Part shown: positions 41,970 through 50,749 of the stretch, piece after piece
Position numbering within the stretch: position 1 is the stretch's first letter
How the letters are laid out: each line of letters begins with the position of its first letter
NCBI GenBank assembly: GCA_944323035.1
Contig: CALUQY010000003.1
Coordinates: 1-64,000 of the forward strand
Length of the DNA stretch: 64,000 nucleotides
Direction: 5' to 3'
Source of the DNA: Candidatus Gastranaerophilales bacterium
Lineage (GTDB): Bacteria > Cyanobacteriota > Vampirovibrionia > Gastranaerophilales > Gastranaerophilaceae
Program-made: the position numbers and the translations under genes
Notes under the pieces: model-generated
Seen by the model: the letters and a program-made list of their open reading frames with translations, nothing else
What the model was told of the DNA's origin: nothing
Database searches by the model: none

Positions 41970-42554
41970 ATGAATAATGCAGTTAAAAATTTTAATAAGT
42001 TTTGCATCGAATATGCAAAATATCGTATTGAAGCAGACAATAATGAGTCGAATAATATCCGAAAACTTCTCGAAGAAGGAGCACATGAATTTATTGGTGC
42101 AGGAGAGGAAAGCATAATATATGAGCTTGAATGTCCAGTAAAGATAGCAGCTACCTTCTTCAAAAAAATTGACCCAGATACAATAAAGAAAGCCTTTGAG
42201 AATGTAGATTGGAGAAAATATGCAGAATCAGCTGATTTGTTAGTTGCTGATAAAATTAATGTGTATCTGAATTCAAAATGCAAATTCCTAAATAGATGCC
42301 TAGATAATGGTCTAGCTATTCAAATTGCTGCTAATATCTTTATTACTTTGGATTTACCCAAAGAAATTTTTGCAGATTATTTAAATAGCTGTTTTCCTGG
42401 CATTAAGCATATTAATCCGTTGGAAATTGACTCAATATGGGAAACAGCCAAAAAATATCCAAAAGGTATTGTTTGTCAGTCTTGTTTTGAGTTAGCAAAT
42501 AATCCATTTAGTAAATCAGGTCTGCCTGAACAAAGGAAGGGTGATGAAGAATGA
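41970..42554 (+). CDS. Uncharacterised protein at the head of the replication operon
   Basis: 194 aa, not recognised. It is helical with several Cys (LECPVKIAATFFKKI, CKFLNRCLDNGLAIQIAANIF, GIVCQSCFELANNPF), the last resembling a small metal-binding or PriCT-like motif. It overlaps the PrimPol gene by 4 nt and has AAGGAG upstream, so it probably belongs to the replication machinery of element 2. Confidence 0.65.
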   Translation: MNNAVKNFNKFCIEYAKYRIEADNNESNNIRKLLEEGAHEFIGAGEESIIYELECPVKIAATFFKKIDPDTIKKAFENVDWRKYAESADLLVADKINVYLNSKCKFLNRCLDNGLAIQIAANIFITLDLPKEIFADYLNSCFPGIKHINPLEIDSIWETAKKYPKGIVCQSCFELANNPFSKSGLPEQRKGDEE

Positions 42555-43477
42555 TAATACCGGAGATCTCAACTACAACTACAATATTAACGCCTGAGCA
42601 GATTGAATTAGCTCTCAAAGACATTTCGACATTACCTGTTTACTCAGACACCAAACTTGGAGCTGTAAAACATGGATATAAAAGTGGTATTAACAACGCA
42701 CCGATTTCACAATGGTTAAGGAATGGCTATAACTTAGCCATTTCCCTGCCTCTATCGTATCTTGTCTGTATAGATGTAGATAGGCACAATAAGGATGGTT
42801 TGATTGCATACAATGAGCTAGTTGCGAAATTCGGTGAAATTGATACCTATACGGAACTCACTCCAACAAATGGCGGATTACATATTTTTGTTAAAGCCGA
42901 TGGAATTTTAGACAATGTAAAAAATTGTGATTTAGCAGATGGTGTCGAGTTTAAAAAGAATGGCTATGTGGTATGTGCACCAAGCTATTTTAAGGGCAAT
43001 CAGTACAAAATTATTAACGGTGTTAATGCAGATGGCTCTTATAAATTTGCCAAGTTATCACCTCAATGGCTTGACTTTATTAATAGTAAAGGTAAGTCTT
43101 CTACTTATAAACAAAGTGTATCAACAGAAAAGAAGCATAAAACTTTTCCTCAGAACACCAAATTAAATTACAATAAAATGCTTGTAAGCTGTAGATTTCT
43201 AGCGTATCTGAAACAGCACTCCGAAGAAATAAAGGAGCCTGTATGGTATTCAGGAGTCAATATGCTTGCAAGGAACACTACAACTGATGAGTTTATTCAC
43301 TGGTTATCGCAGGATTATCCTAAATATACGTTTGAAGAAACTCAAAAGAAAATAGAGCAATCACGTAAAGCAGGGATTTATCGTGGGTGTAATTACATTG
43401 CACAAAATCACTATGAACTTTGCAAAGGTTGCCCGAAAGCTGAAGAAATAATGAGGAGGAATAAGGATGTCAGGTAA
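42551..43477 (+). CDS. Bifunctional primase/polymerase (PrimPol) of element 2
   Basis: 308 aa. The AEP core is visible: LVCIDVDRHN (DxD metal site), TPTNGGLHIFVKA (nucleotide-binding sxH motif) and ADGVEFKKNGYVVCAPS (third acidic motif). The C-terminal part after residue 200 contains CNYIAQNHYELCKGCPKAEE, a Cys/His cluster as in primase C-terminal domains. It makes primers for element replication with the helicase-like protein that follows (11-nt overlap). Confidence 0.88.
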   Translation: MIIPEISTTTTILTPEQIELALKDISTLPVYSDTKLGAVKHGYKSGINNAPISQWLRNGYNLAISLPLSYLVCIDVDRHNKDGLIAYNELVAKFGEIDTYTELTPTNGGLHIFVKADGILDNVKNCDLADGVEFKKNGYVVCAPSYFKGNQYKIINGVNADGSYKFAKLSPQWLDFINSKGKSSTYKQSVSTEKKHKTFPQNTKLNYNKMLVSCRFLAYLKQHSEEIKEPVWYSGVNMLARNTTTDEFIHWLSQDYPKYTFEETQKKIEQSRKAGIYRGCNYIAQNHYELCKGCPKAEEIMRRNKDVR

Positions 43478-45299
43478 CAAATATCACAGCATAACGAATC
43501 CAACAGATTTAGGATTAATTCCCTTGGAAGAATACCTACAAACAAACTGTTTTTCTTATAAAGATATCAGTTTACTCAATAATAAAGTATATAACGTAGA
43601 TGATTCTGTCAATTTAAAAGGCGATCAGACTAGATTGATGATTATAAAAGATTATATAGGTATTGTAACTGTAAATCGAAAAGATAAAAAGGTAAGCGTA
43701 GCTTTTGGACTCGGTGGAGTACCGGTTGACTGTGCGGAAGTTGAAACGATATCGAATAACCGAACTGGAGAAGCTGTTATTACTAAATATGAAATTCCTA
43801 TCAAATGTGCAAATTCAGAAAAAATTAAACTAGCTGTATTTGTCCCTGAAAAGATTTATGATGTTAAAGAATTCCGAAAAGAAACAGGTTGTCTGTGCAA
43901 TTTTAATATTCCAGAAGTATTAGAATTCATAAAACAAGAAACCGAAAATGTTAATAAGTTTGTAGCTGAATTCACAAATTGTGGAAGAATTGATTTTGAT
44001 AAAAATGATTGGCTTTGGGGCAATGCAGTATTTATTGACGGGAAATTATATCGAGAAATAGATAAGTACAGAAATATTAAAAATACAGATAACCAGTATA
44101 TACGTGCTCAAAAAAGAGTACGACGAAACATGCCAATGTATTATCATAACGCTAAACCTATCTCAAAAGTCCTTACGGATTTATTTGATAACGTCTATTC
44201 TGCTTGGAATGGAGCTATTGAACCACCTTTTGCAATATGTTTTATGTCACTTTCAGCTTTTTATAATAGATTTTGGCCTAATGAAGGTTTTGGGACCGTT
44301 GGATTTATCGGGGAAACCGAAGGCGGAAAAACAGAAATATGCAATTTAGCTTGCGGAATCTATGGCTGCGATAAATCATTCTTTAGTGCGGCACGTTCTA
44401 CGGTTGTTGGCATAGAACAAGTTCTTAATGCATATAATTGTATCCCCTGTGTGATTGACGATATAAGTCGATACAGGCTATCAGGTGATAACTTTATTGA
44501 TATGCTAAAGCAAATATCAATCGGCGGACAAAAAGATAAAGGCAAAAATGGCCAAGAATCAGGAGCATTACCCCCTTGTTCTCCATTAGTTTTTACATCA
44601 AACGTAATGCCTGCAGAAAAACCTGAAATATTTAACCGAATGTTATTTTTAAATGCAGACAATTTAAATTTTTCACCTGAAAATTTTAAATATTTTGGCA
44701 AAGCTAAAGAAGAATTATCCTGTATCTTGCCTCATATTTTAAAATACTCTCCTGATGAGATAAAAAATAAACATGAAAGAAATAAAAATAAACTAAAAAT
44801 GCAATATGCAAATGGCTCTGATAGAATGCTCAGTCAAATAGCCATAGCATTGACAGGATATGAAGTTTTATCTGAAATTGCAGGGACTCAGCTAACTTTT
44901 CCTCAAGATAAGCTTAACCAGTATGTTATGGATTGTATTTCCCGTTTCAAAAGTTATAAGAATCCTATTGAAAAACTACTGGAAGCATTCCCTGTACTCA
45001 TTTGGAATGGGCATATTACAAGTTATAACCAGTACTCAGTTGAGAGAATTGATGGTAAAATAATCCTCAAATTTCATAAAGTCGCCGTATTTAAGGCATA
45101 TAATCGATATTTTGTTGAAGATAAGAGTGAAGAAATCCGTACAAGTGCAGTCAAGCCAGTAAAATCTGAACTATACGAAATAATAAAATTTAATCAATCT
45201 ATCAATATTAATGATAATAGGGGGCACGGGGTTGTTTTAGATATTACAAAACACCCTTATGCGGAAGCAATTTTAAGTGGCAGATACACCATAAAATAA
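43467..45299 (+). CDS. DUF927-like replicative helicase/ATPase
   Basis: 610 aa. Walker A GFIGETEGGKTEICNLACGIYG, Walker B CVIDDISRYR and a motif C-like LVFTSNVMPAEKPEIFNRML indicate an SF3/AAA-type ATPase as in the DUF927 proteins that accompany PrimPol genes. The N-terminal 250 residues are of unknown fold. GAGGAGG lies before the ATG. It probably unwinds element DNA. The C-terminus is long and helical. Confidence 0.82.
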   Translation: MSGNKYHSITNPTDLGLIPLEEYLQTNCFSYKDISLLNNKVYNVDDSVNLKGDQTRLMIIKDYIGIVTVNRKDKKVSVAFGLGGVPVDCAEVETISNNRTGEAVITKYEIPIKCANSEKIKLAVFVPEKIYDVKEFRKETGCLCNFNIPEVLEFIKQETENVNKFVAEFTNCGRIDFDKNDWLWGNAVFIDGKLYREIDKYRNIKNTDNQYIRAQKRVRRNMPMYYHNAKPISKVLTDLFDNVYSAWNGAIEPPFAICFMSLSAFYNRFWPNEGFGTVGFIGETEGGKTEICNLACGIYGCDKSFFSAARSTVVGIEQVLNAYNCIPCVIDDISRYRLSGDNFIDMLKQISIGGQKDKGKNGQESGALPPCSPLVFTSNVMPAEKPEIFNRMLFLNADNLNFSPENFKYFGKAKEELSCILPHILKYSPDEIKNKHERNKNKLKMQYANGSDRMLSQIAIALTGYEVLSEIAGTQLTFPQDKLNQYVMDCISRFKSYKNPIEKLLEAFPVLIWNGHITSYNQYSVERIDGKIILKFHKVAVFKAYNRYFVEDKSEEIRTSAVKPVKSELYEIIKFNQSININDNRGHGVVLDITKHPYAEAILSGRYTIK

Positions 45300-45306
45300 A
45301 AACGTA

Positions 45307-45342
45307 ATATAACAGGTAATAAATCTATATTACCTGTTATAT
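45307..45342. terminator. Perfect 15-bp inverted repeat between replication and integration modules
   Basis: ATATAACAGGTAATA (45307-45321), six-base loop, TATTACCTGTTATAT (45328-45342). It ends the replication operon 8 bp after its stop. No strong T-run follows, so it may be a terminator of weak type or a protein-binding site controlling xis-int. Confidence 0.5.
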
Positions 45343-45399
45343 AAACCCTTATAATACTTTCAGACAAATAGTAATAAAGTAATAAAAAGGAGATAAATA

Positions 45400-45627
45400 A
45401 TGTTAAATTATAGATATGAAGCAACGAAATTAACCTCAGGAACAAATATTCCTAGACTGTATAATCTAAAAGAAGTTTCTGTTATGTTAGATATTCCTAT
45501 AGGAACACTCTATAACATGAGTTATAGAAAACTCCTACCATGTATTAAAGTTGGGAAAAGGATAAAACTGACCGAAGAACATATAAAGCAGATCCTTGCA
45601 AAAGGAGGCAGTCTTTATGCCGGTTAA
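45400..45627 (+). CDS. Excisionase-like small helix-turn-helix protein
   Basis: 75 aa. MerR/Xis-type winged helix: LYNLKEVSVMLDIPIGTLYNMSYRKLLPCIKVGKRIKLTEEHIKQIL, as in AlpA/excisionase family proteins that bind att DNA. AAGGAG precedes the ATG. It overlaps the integrase gene by 11 nt. Likely role: direction of recombination or control of the integrase. Confidence 0.85.
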   Translation: MLNYRYEATKLTSGTNIPRLYNLKEVSVMLDIPIGTLYNMSYRKLLPCIKVGKRIKLTEEHIKQILAKGGSLYAG

Positions 45628-46708
45628 AAGACGTTTTTATAAAAATGATAAAGAAGAAAAAATCTTTAGCAGTTGGATGTATGACTTTTATGACGTTTTC
45701 GGCAAACGTCATAAAAAGTCAGGGTTTAAAACGAAAGCTGAAGCCGAACAAAAAGAAGCTATTGCAAAGGCTGATTATAATAAAGGTCTAGCAACAAGTA
45801 ATGACAACAATATGAAGTTCAAAGAGCTTATGGAACAATTCATAAAACTTCATGCCGAAATTTATCTGAAGCCTTCAACAGTAAGAGGTTATAAAGATCA
45901 TTTCAATCTGCATTTAAAAGACTTTTTTGGAGAAATCAAACTTGTTGATATAACCCCTGTTATTATCAATAGATTTATGGAAAACAAACTTAAAGAAGGG
46001 CTTTCTAACAAAACTGTTAATCATTTACTTACAACATTGGGAACGGCTTTTAACTGGGCAATAAATAATAACTATATGATGTACAATCCTGTTAGCAGAG
46101 TAAAAAAGCTTAAAGTTCAACGAAAGGAAATGGAATTTCTTACAGAAGATGAAATAAAAAGAGTACTAGATGTTGCTGAAAAAGAATATCCTGATTTTTA
46201 TCCAATTTTAATTACAACAATTTATTCAGGTATGCGACGTGGCGAAGTTCTTGGGCTAACATGGGATTGTGTAGACTTTAATAAGTCAATTATCAAAGTT
46301 CGAAAAGCATTGTACAAAGGCGTTTTATCTACACCAAAGACAGATTGTTCTATTAGGGATATACAAGTCCCTTCAAAGTTAATTCAGGTACTAAAACAAT
46401 ACAAAAAATTAGCAGTAGAAAATGACTTGAATCTAGTGTTCACTCAGAAGAACGGAAAACCACTTGACGCAGACAACCTAATGAACAGAAGATATCGAAA
46501 AATCTTAAAATTAGCCGGAGTAAAGCAGATAAGATTTCACGACTTGCGACATACATACGCAAGTCTTTTAATATCAAAAGACTTGAATTTCAAATACATT
46601 CAAAAACAAATGGGGCATTCCTCTTTTGAAGTAACAATGAACACTTATGCTCACTTAATGCCCGAAGTTTATGAGAAAAGTAGATTAGCTATTGATGAAT
46701 TGATTTGA
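45617..46708 (+). CDS. Tyrosine integrase of element 2
   Basis: 363 aa from ATG 45617 with AAAGGAGG 9 nt upstream. An N-terminal arm-binding domain (SSWMYDFYDVFGKRHKKSGF), a SAM-like core-binding domain (about 55-150), and a catalytic domain with TTIYSGMRRGEVLGLTWD (Arg), RFHDLRHTYASLL (HxxR), MGHSSFEVTMNTYAH (His, Tyr). All catalytic residues are present. It should act on the 48-bp att repeats in tRNA-fMet at 29111 and 47891. Confidence 0.93.
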   Translation: MPVKRRFYKNDKEEKIFSSWMYDFYDVFGKRHKKSGFKTKAEAEQKEAIAKADYNKGLATSNDNNMKFKELMEQFIKLHAEIYLKPSTVRGYKDHFNLHLKDFFGEIKLVDITPVIINRFMENKLKEGLSNKTVNHLLTTLGTAFNWAINNNYMMYNPVSRVKKLKVQRKEMEFLTEDEIKRVLDVAEKEYPDFYPILITTIYSGMRRGEVLGLTWDCVDFNKSIIKVRKALYKGVLSTPKTDCSIRDIQVPSKLIQVLKQYKKLAVENDLNLVFTQKNGKPLDADNLMNRRYRKILKLAGVKQIRFHDLRHTYASLLISKDLNFKYIQKQMGHSSFEVTMNTYAHLMPEVYEKSRLAIDELI

Positions 46709-46713
46709 GTTTG

Positions 46714-47802
46714 TTATAAATAAATAGAATTTTTTAATAAAATTGCTAAACTATTAATATCTTCTGTTTTTAAATATTCATAATATTCAGACTGTTCTTT
46801 TATTAAAATGATAGGTAGCCTTTTTTTTAATTCAAAAATTTGTTTAGATAATATAATTCTTGAAATTCTTCCATTCCCGTCATAAAAAGGATGAATTTTT
46901 AAAAAATCTAAATGATATTTCGCTAAGTAATAATAAATGTTATCATTATACACTAAACTTTCTTTATTGCTGTTCCATTCTTCAATTAAGCTCGTTAATT
47001 TTTCAATTATTAATTCTGGTTTTTCTGGTATGAAAATTGCATTTTCTATGCCTTGACCACATGGCCCAATCCAAGATTGGATACTCCTTATATTGCCTTT
47101 TAAATAATCTGGAAGAGAATATTGTGCCAATATTTCATAGTTTAATTTTTTTAAATTTTCAATATTCAAGTCTTTTGTTTTAAAGTTCTCACAATGCGAC
47201 TTTAAATCACAATAGAGTGTTGATCTTTCATTGCCTATGATTATATTGTTAATTGTTGTCATAGTTTGCATTGCAATTTGCTTAATAATTTCATTTTGGT
47301 TATGTATATATGAGTCCAATAAGCTTGTAATCTCTTCTTTTGAAAGTTCTATATTGAAATAATCGTTTCTAATCCCATAACCAGAAGGCGAATTGAGAAA
47401 ATTTTCCAAATCCTCTACATCATAAATATTTGCGTTGATTTTTGTAGCAGACGCAAAATTTTTCAATTGACTTTTTAATTTTGCACGAATATAACAATTT
47501 GAACAAAATAGGAAATTAGTTATTTTATTTCGGCTCGCCCCTTTTAAGTCATTTTTAAACTTTTTTTCGATTTCTGTTTCACTTACTTTAGATATCGGGA
47601 AATACACCCCGACAACTGTGGGGTTGTTTTTGAAGTCATTACAAAGTATATCTTTTTTTCCATCTCTACCCCCTCTCGGGTTTTGTGTTGATACAAATTT
47701 ATATCCCATATTTACAAGCATCTTTGCAATTAGACGCTCAGCATCTGCACTATTTTTATTCCAACTTTCTAACTGATATCTTAACTGTTCACTATTATTC
47801 AT
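46714..47802 (-). CDS. Fusion of a restriction-endonuclease-like domain and a Fic domain
   Basis: 362 aa from ATG 47802 (AAAGGAG upstream). The frame opens at 47841 in the arm-site region. N-terminal domain: AERLIAKMLVNMGYKFVSTQ, then PRGGRDGKKDILC and VVGVYFPISK, which matches the Mrr-like nuclease fold with GGxDGxxD but lacks a clear Q/ExK. C-terminal domain: HLDFLKIHPFYDGNGRISRIIL, the complete Fic motif HPFxxGNGRxxR. Fic enzymes add AMP or other groups to proteins. It lies between integrase and att, where cargo genes often lie. Probably a defence or toxin protein. Confidence 0.82.
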   Translation of the reverse strand: MNNSEQLRYQLESWNKNSADAERLIAKMLVNMGYKFVSTQNPRGGRDGKKDILCNDFKNNPTVVGVYFPISKVSETEIEKKFKNDLKGASRNKITNFLFCSNCYIRAKLKSQLKNFASATKINANIYDVEDLENFLNSPSGYGIRNDYFNIELSKEEITSLLDSYIHNQNEIIKQIAMQTMTTINNIIIGNERSTLYCDLKSHCENFKTKDLNIENLKKLNYEILAQYSLPDYLKGNIRSIQSWIGPCGQGIENAIFIPEKPELIIEKLTSLIEEWNSNKESLVYNDNIYYYLAKYHLDFLKIHPFYDGNGRISRIILSKQIFELKKRLPIILIKEQSEYYEYLKTEDINSLAILLKNSIYL

Positions 47803-47813
47803 ATAATCTCCTT

Positions 47814-47833
47814 TGGGAACAATTTGGGAACAA
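47814..47833. repeat. Paired TGGGAACAA repeats, arm-site-like, right end of element 2
   Basis: TGGGAACAA at 47814-47822 and 47825-47833, 11 bp apart, the same sequence and spacing as 29300/29311 at the other end. Probably integrase arm-binding sites. Confidence 0.65.
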
Positions 47834-47850
47834 TTGTTCATTTTCTAACT

Positions 47851-47886
47851 AAAAAAGAGAGTTTCGAAATTTCTGAAACTCTCTTT
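47851..47886 (-). terminator. Terminator of tRNA-fMet, carried by element 2
   Basis: AAAGAGAGTTTC (47854-47865) pairs with GAAACTCTCTTT (47875-47886), with a T-run on the minus strand directly downstream of the tRNA. A homologous hairpin lies at 18581-18611. Confidence 0.8.
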
Positions 47887-47893
47887 TGATAAA

Positions 47894-47970
<77 letters not shown>

Positions 47971-48128
47971 TTACTTTATTTCGGACTCCTGACAATTTCA
48001 ATTATCATTTGCCCACACCTCATTATTAAACGCTAAAAATCAAAAATCAACCCCTTTAAAGCAATTTTTTATTAGCCCTTGTTTTTATATTTAGTATAGG
48101 GGATTTTATTATTTTTAAGGAGAAATTT

Positions 48129-48680
48129 ATGGGATTAAGGATTTCTAAACAATTTACAAAGGGGTTTGATAGGCTTTTAGGAAAGCTTGTTTCGGGGTTT
48201 AATACTGCAAAAAAATCATCAAAGGCGGCGATTCCGGTTGCGAAGGCGTCTAAACCGCTGCAGCCGTCAAGAACACAGCAATATTATGATGAAATGGCAA
48301 AAGAACTGCACGAGGGGGCAACGTATTTGAATCCCCGTAATGGGAATGTTATCCATACATATAGCAAAGGATTGGGGGATCACGGTTTTAATTTATCTGT
48401 TTACAAAGGTAATCCGGCTCTAACTCCCGGGCAAACCGTAAAAGAAGGAAAACAAATTTTTAAACTCGCTGATGATTCCTATTACGGGTTATATCAGTTT
48501 GACAGGTATCTGGCTCACGGGGAGCAGGAGGCTAATTATCTTTCAACCTGGAATGCTCAGAGAAAATTCTGGTCGCCTCAGTATGGCTGGCAAATAAGGG
48601 ATGGAAATCCGTTTGTACGTTTCCAAACCACTTTTAATGAGAACACGCCTCCGTTTTTTGGAAAATGTTTTGAACGTTAA
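48129..48680 (+). CDS. Uncharacterised protein next to tRNA-fMet
   Basis: 183 aa, not recognised. The N-terminus is basic and amphipathic (GLRISKQFTKGFDRLLGKLV) with a Lys/Ala/Pro linker. The C-terminal part is a small domain rich in aromatic residues (YYGLYQFDRYLAHGEQEANYL, KFWSPQYGWQIRDGNPF). AAGGAG precedes the ATG. A dispersed repeat starts 2 bp after its stop. Confidence 0.7.
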   Translation: MGLRISKQFTKGFDRLLGKLVSGFNTAKKSSKAAIPVAKASKPLQPSRTQQYYDEMAKELHEGATYLNPRNGNVIHTYSKGLGDHGFNLSVYKGNPALTPGQTVKEGKQIFKLADDSYYGLYQFDRYLAHGEQEANYLSTWNAQRKFWSPQYGWQIRDGNPFVRFQTTFNENTPPFFGKCFER

Positions 48681-48681
48681 T

Positions 48682-49018
48682 TGTCCGAGAAAGGCTCGCG
48701 ATAAGGAACGTGAGCGTGAATGAGTTGCGTAGCAACTCCCGCTCACGCAAGCGAGCCTTTTGAGTGGCACTCTGCCGAGCGAAATAATCCAGTGAATTGT
48801 TTCGCGAGAGGTAGACAGCACTCTGCCGAGCAAAACAATCCAGTGAATTGTTTTGTGAGAGGAAAGCGGGTTGACCTGCGTTATCCCGCCTGACAAATCA
48901 AAGATTAGAAACGGCGGAGATATTATGCTCGCCTGCTCCCCTCGTTCTCACGAGGTGACACTGCGAGCATCGGCTTACGCTTTGAGCAGGGCAAGCAGGC
49001 GACGGAGAACTGCTTTAT
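48682..49018. repeat. Dispersed intergenic repeat, copy E (longest form)
   Basis: Begins TGTCCGAGAAAGGCTCGCG and ends GGAGAACTGCTTTAT. The outer stem AAAGGCTCGCG / GCGAGCCTTT is perfect. It contains a duplicated hairpin module: CGAAATAAT...ATTGTTTCG at about 48779-48803 and CAAAACAAT...ATTGTTTTG at about 48831-48855, where two paired bases changed together. The last part matches copy D. Confidence 0.88.
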
Positions 49019-49030
49019 TTGCCCCAAAAA

Positions 49031-49084
49031 GTTCCGAGCTAAGGAATGTGAGCCGGGTATGTGCGGCGGAGAACTGCTTTATTT
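49031..49084. repeat. Dispersed repeat, partial copy F
   Basis: Contains GTTCCGAGCTAAGGAATGTG, then GTGCGGCGGAGAACTGCTTT, matching the left and right ends of the full repeats with the middle missing. Its tail overlaps the stop codon of the minus-strand ABC ATPase gene at 49079. Confidence 0.65.
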
Positions 49085-50035
49085 GTTCAACAAAAAGCAT
49101 CTGGCGGAATGTGTACGGCTAATGGCGGTTTCTGACGGCTTTTTCTGTGAACAGATTTCCATGCATTCTTTGCATCTCGGGTGGAATTTGCAGCCGTTTA
49201 TTTTCTGTTGAATATTCGGGGGCTGACCGCTTATTGTTTCTAAGCGCCCTTTGTTGTTAGCCGGCAAAGAGTTTAAAAGCGCCACAGAATAAGGGTGTTT
49301 GGGGCAGGCAAAGAATTCTGTATTATTGCCGCTTTCTACTATGTCGCCGGAGTACATTACCGAAATCCTGTCGGCGTTTTCTTTCACAAGTGCAAGATCG
49401 TGGGTTATAAGCAGAATAGATGTACCTTGTTTTTCTTTGATATCTTTAAGAATGTTCATAATTTGTGCCTGAATTGTTACGTCCAGCGCCGTTGTTGGTT
49501 CATCTGCAATTATAACTTCTGCGTTGCAGGCAAGTGCCATTGCAATTATTGCTCTTTGTTTCATTCCGCCGGAAAACTCGTGCGGGTAGGATTTCATCCG
49601 CAATTCCGGACAGGGAATTTGCACCTGTTCCAGCGCTTCTATTGCTTTGTCACGAGCTTCACGGCCTTGAAGTCCCTGATGTATTTTTATTACTTCTAAA
49701 AGCTGGTTTTCTATTGTGTATAGCGGATTTAAAGAGGTCATAGGATCTTGCGGAATAAGTGCAATCTTTGCGCCGCGGATTTTATTCATCTCTCGTTCGG
49801 GTAATTTTAATAAATCCTGACCGTTATAATAGATTTCGCCGCCGGTAATTTTTGCATTTTTCGGGAGTAAGCGCAGAATGCTCATTGCACTTATTGTTTT
49901 CCCGCAGCCGGACTCGCCGACCAGCGCATGGAGTTCGCCCTTTTTCAGGTTAAATGATACATTATGCAGCGCTTCGCAGAACCCGCACGCGCAGTTAAAT
50001 CCCAACGTTAAATTGTTTATTTCTATTATGTTCAT
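49079..50035 (-). CDS. ABC transporter ATPase, oligopeptide/dipeptide type (DppD/OppD-like)
   Basis: 318 aa. Walker A LVGESGCGKTISAMSILRLL, Q-loop IPQDPMTSLNP, signature EFSGGMKQRAIIAMAL, Walker B AEVIIADEPTTALDVT, H-loop LLITHDLALV, and the C-terminal peptide-importer tail with GCKFHPRCKECMEICSQKKP (Cys cluster of the oligo_HPY type). It imports peptides or nickel. Permease genes are not next to it. The last codons and stop overlap repeat copy F. Confidence 0.92.
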   Translation of the reverse strand: MNIIEINNLTLGFNCACGFCEALHNVSFNLKKGELHALVGESGCGKTISAMSILRLLPKNAKITGGEIYYNGQDLLKLPEREMNKIRGAKIALIPQDPMTSLNPLYTIENQLLEVIKIHQGLQGREARDKAIEALEQVQIPCPELRMKSYPHEFSGGMKQRAIIAMALACNAEVIIADEPTTALDVTIQAQIMNILKDIKEKQGTSILLITHDLALVKENADRISVMYSGDIVESGNNTEFFACPKHPYSVALLNSLPANNKGRLETISGQPPNIQQKINGCKFHPRCKECMEICSQKKPSETAISRTHSARCFLLNK

Positions 50036-50203
50036 TGCCCGTATTATACTATAGAAGAGTTAATAAGTTAATAGGTTAATGAGTTAATAAGGGTTATGAT
50101 TGTATTGAAAGCAAAAAGATTTTATTGCCTTGTCGCCCTATTGCCTTATTATCTTAAGTTGTGATAGAATATTGTCGTAAGAAGATTTGTGAGGGCTTAT
50201 TCA
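50036..50203. other. Intergenic region with an 8-bp tandem repeat
   Basis: GTTAATA(A/G) units start at 50059, 50067, 50075 and 50083 (period exactly 8). Two imperfect copies of ATTGCCTT follow. The divergent promoters of the ABC ATPase and the gene at 50204 should lie here, with TAGAAT near 50165 a weak -10. Confidence 0.5.
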
Positions 50204-50722
50204 ATGAAAAAAGTTTATATATTAGCGGTTATTTCAATTTTGGCATTAGGTATACAAAGTTATGCGGCTGATGCCGGAACTCAGGCATTATTGGATAGGG
50301 TAAGCGGTACGGCGGTTGAAACAAAAGCGCCGGCGGATAACTTTAATTATTCTGCCTATGCTATAGTAAATCCGCTTGATGTTGTGGCAAGACCTAATTT
50401 TTATTTGAATAAGAATATCAAAGTAACGGGTAAGTTTGACAAGTTTTCAACGCTTGGTCTGGATTATGAACCTGCGATGAGAAGTTCTGATAAATATATT
50501 GCATTTTTAATCCAAAGACCGGATGTGAGTGATCACAACCTGCCGTTGTCTGAGATGAAATGTTTTCTGCCGCGTGAAGAAGCCGAAAAGTATATTGAAC
50601 TGAATTCCGGTGACAGGGTTGAGTTTTACGGTACTGTTTTTTCAAACGCATTAGGTGACATCTGGGTTGATGTTAAGAAGTTCAATTCTCTGGAACCGAA
50701 GAAGGAAGAGCCGGCTAAATAG
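50204..50722 (+). CDS. Secreted protein of unknown function, possible OB-fold
   Basis: 172 aa from ATG 50204 (an in-frame GTG at 50189 is less likely). Signal peptide MKKVYILAVISILALGIQSYAA. The mature part NPLDVVARPNFYLNKNIKVTGKFDKF... ends GDRVEFYGTVFSNALGDIWVDVKKF, which resembles an OB-type beta barrel. No enzyme motif. It lies 27 bp ahead of the GH57 gene and is probably cotranscribed. Confidence 0.7.
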   Translation: MKKVYILAVISILALGIQSYAADAGTQALLDRVSGTAVETKAPADNFNYSAYAIVNPLDVVARPNFYLNKNIKVTGKFDKFSTLGLDYEPAMRSSDKYIAFLIQRPDVSDHNLPLSEMKCFLPREEAEKYIELNSGDRVEFYGTVFSNALGDIWVDVKKFNSLEPKKEEPAK

Positions 50723-50749
50723 TTTTTTATTAATTGGAGTTTGTGAAAT

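Noticed and set aside
41810-42283. 157-codon minus-strand frame
   Set aside because: Antisense to the 5' end of the supported gene at 41970, no ribosome-binding site, and composition unlike neighbours.
50059-50090. 8-bp tandem repeat as an iteron or phase-variation tract
   Set aside because: Only four units in AT-rich intergenic DNA, not in a coding frame and without a linked initiator gene.
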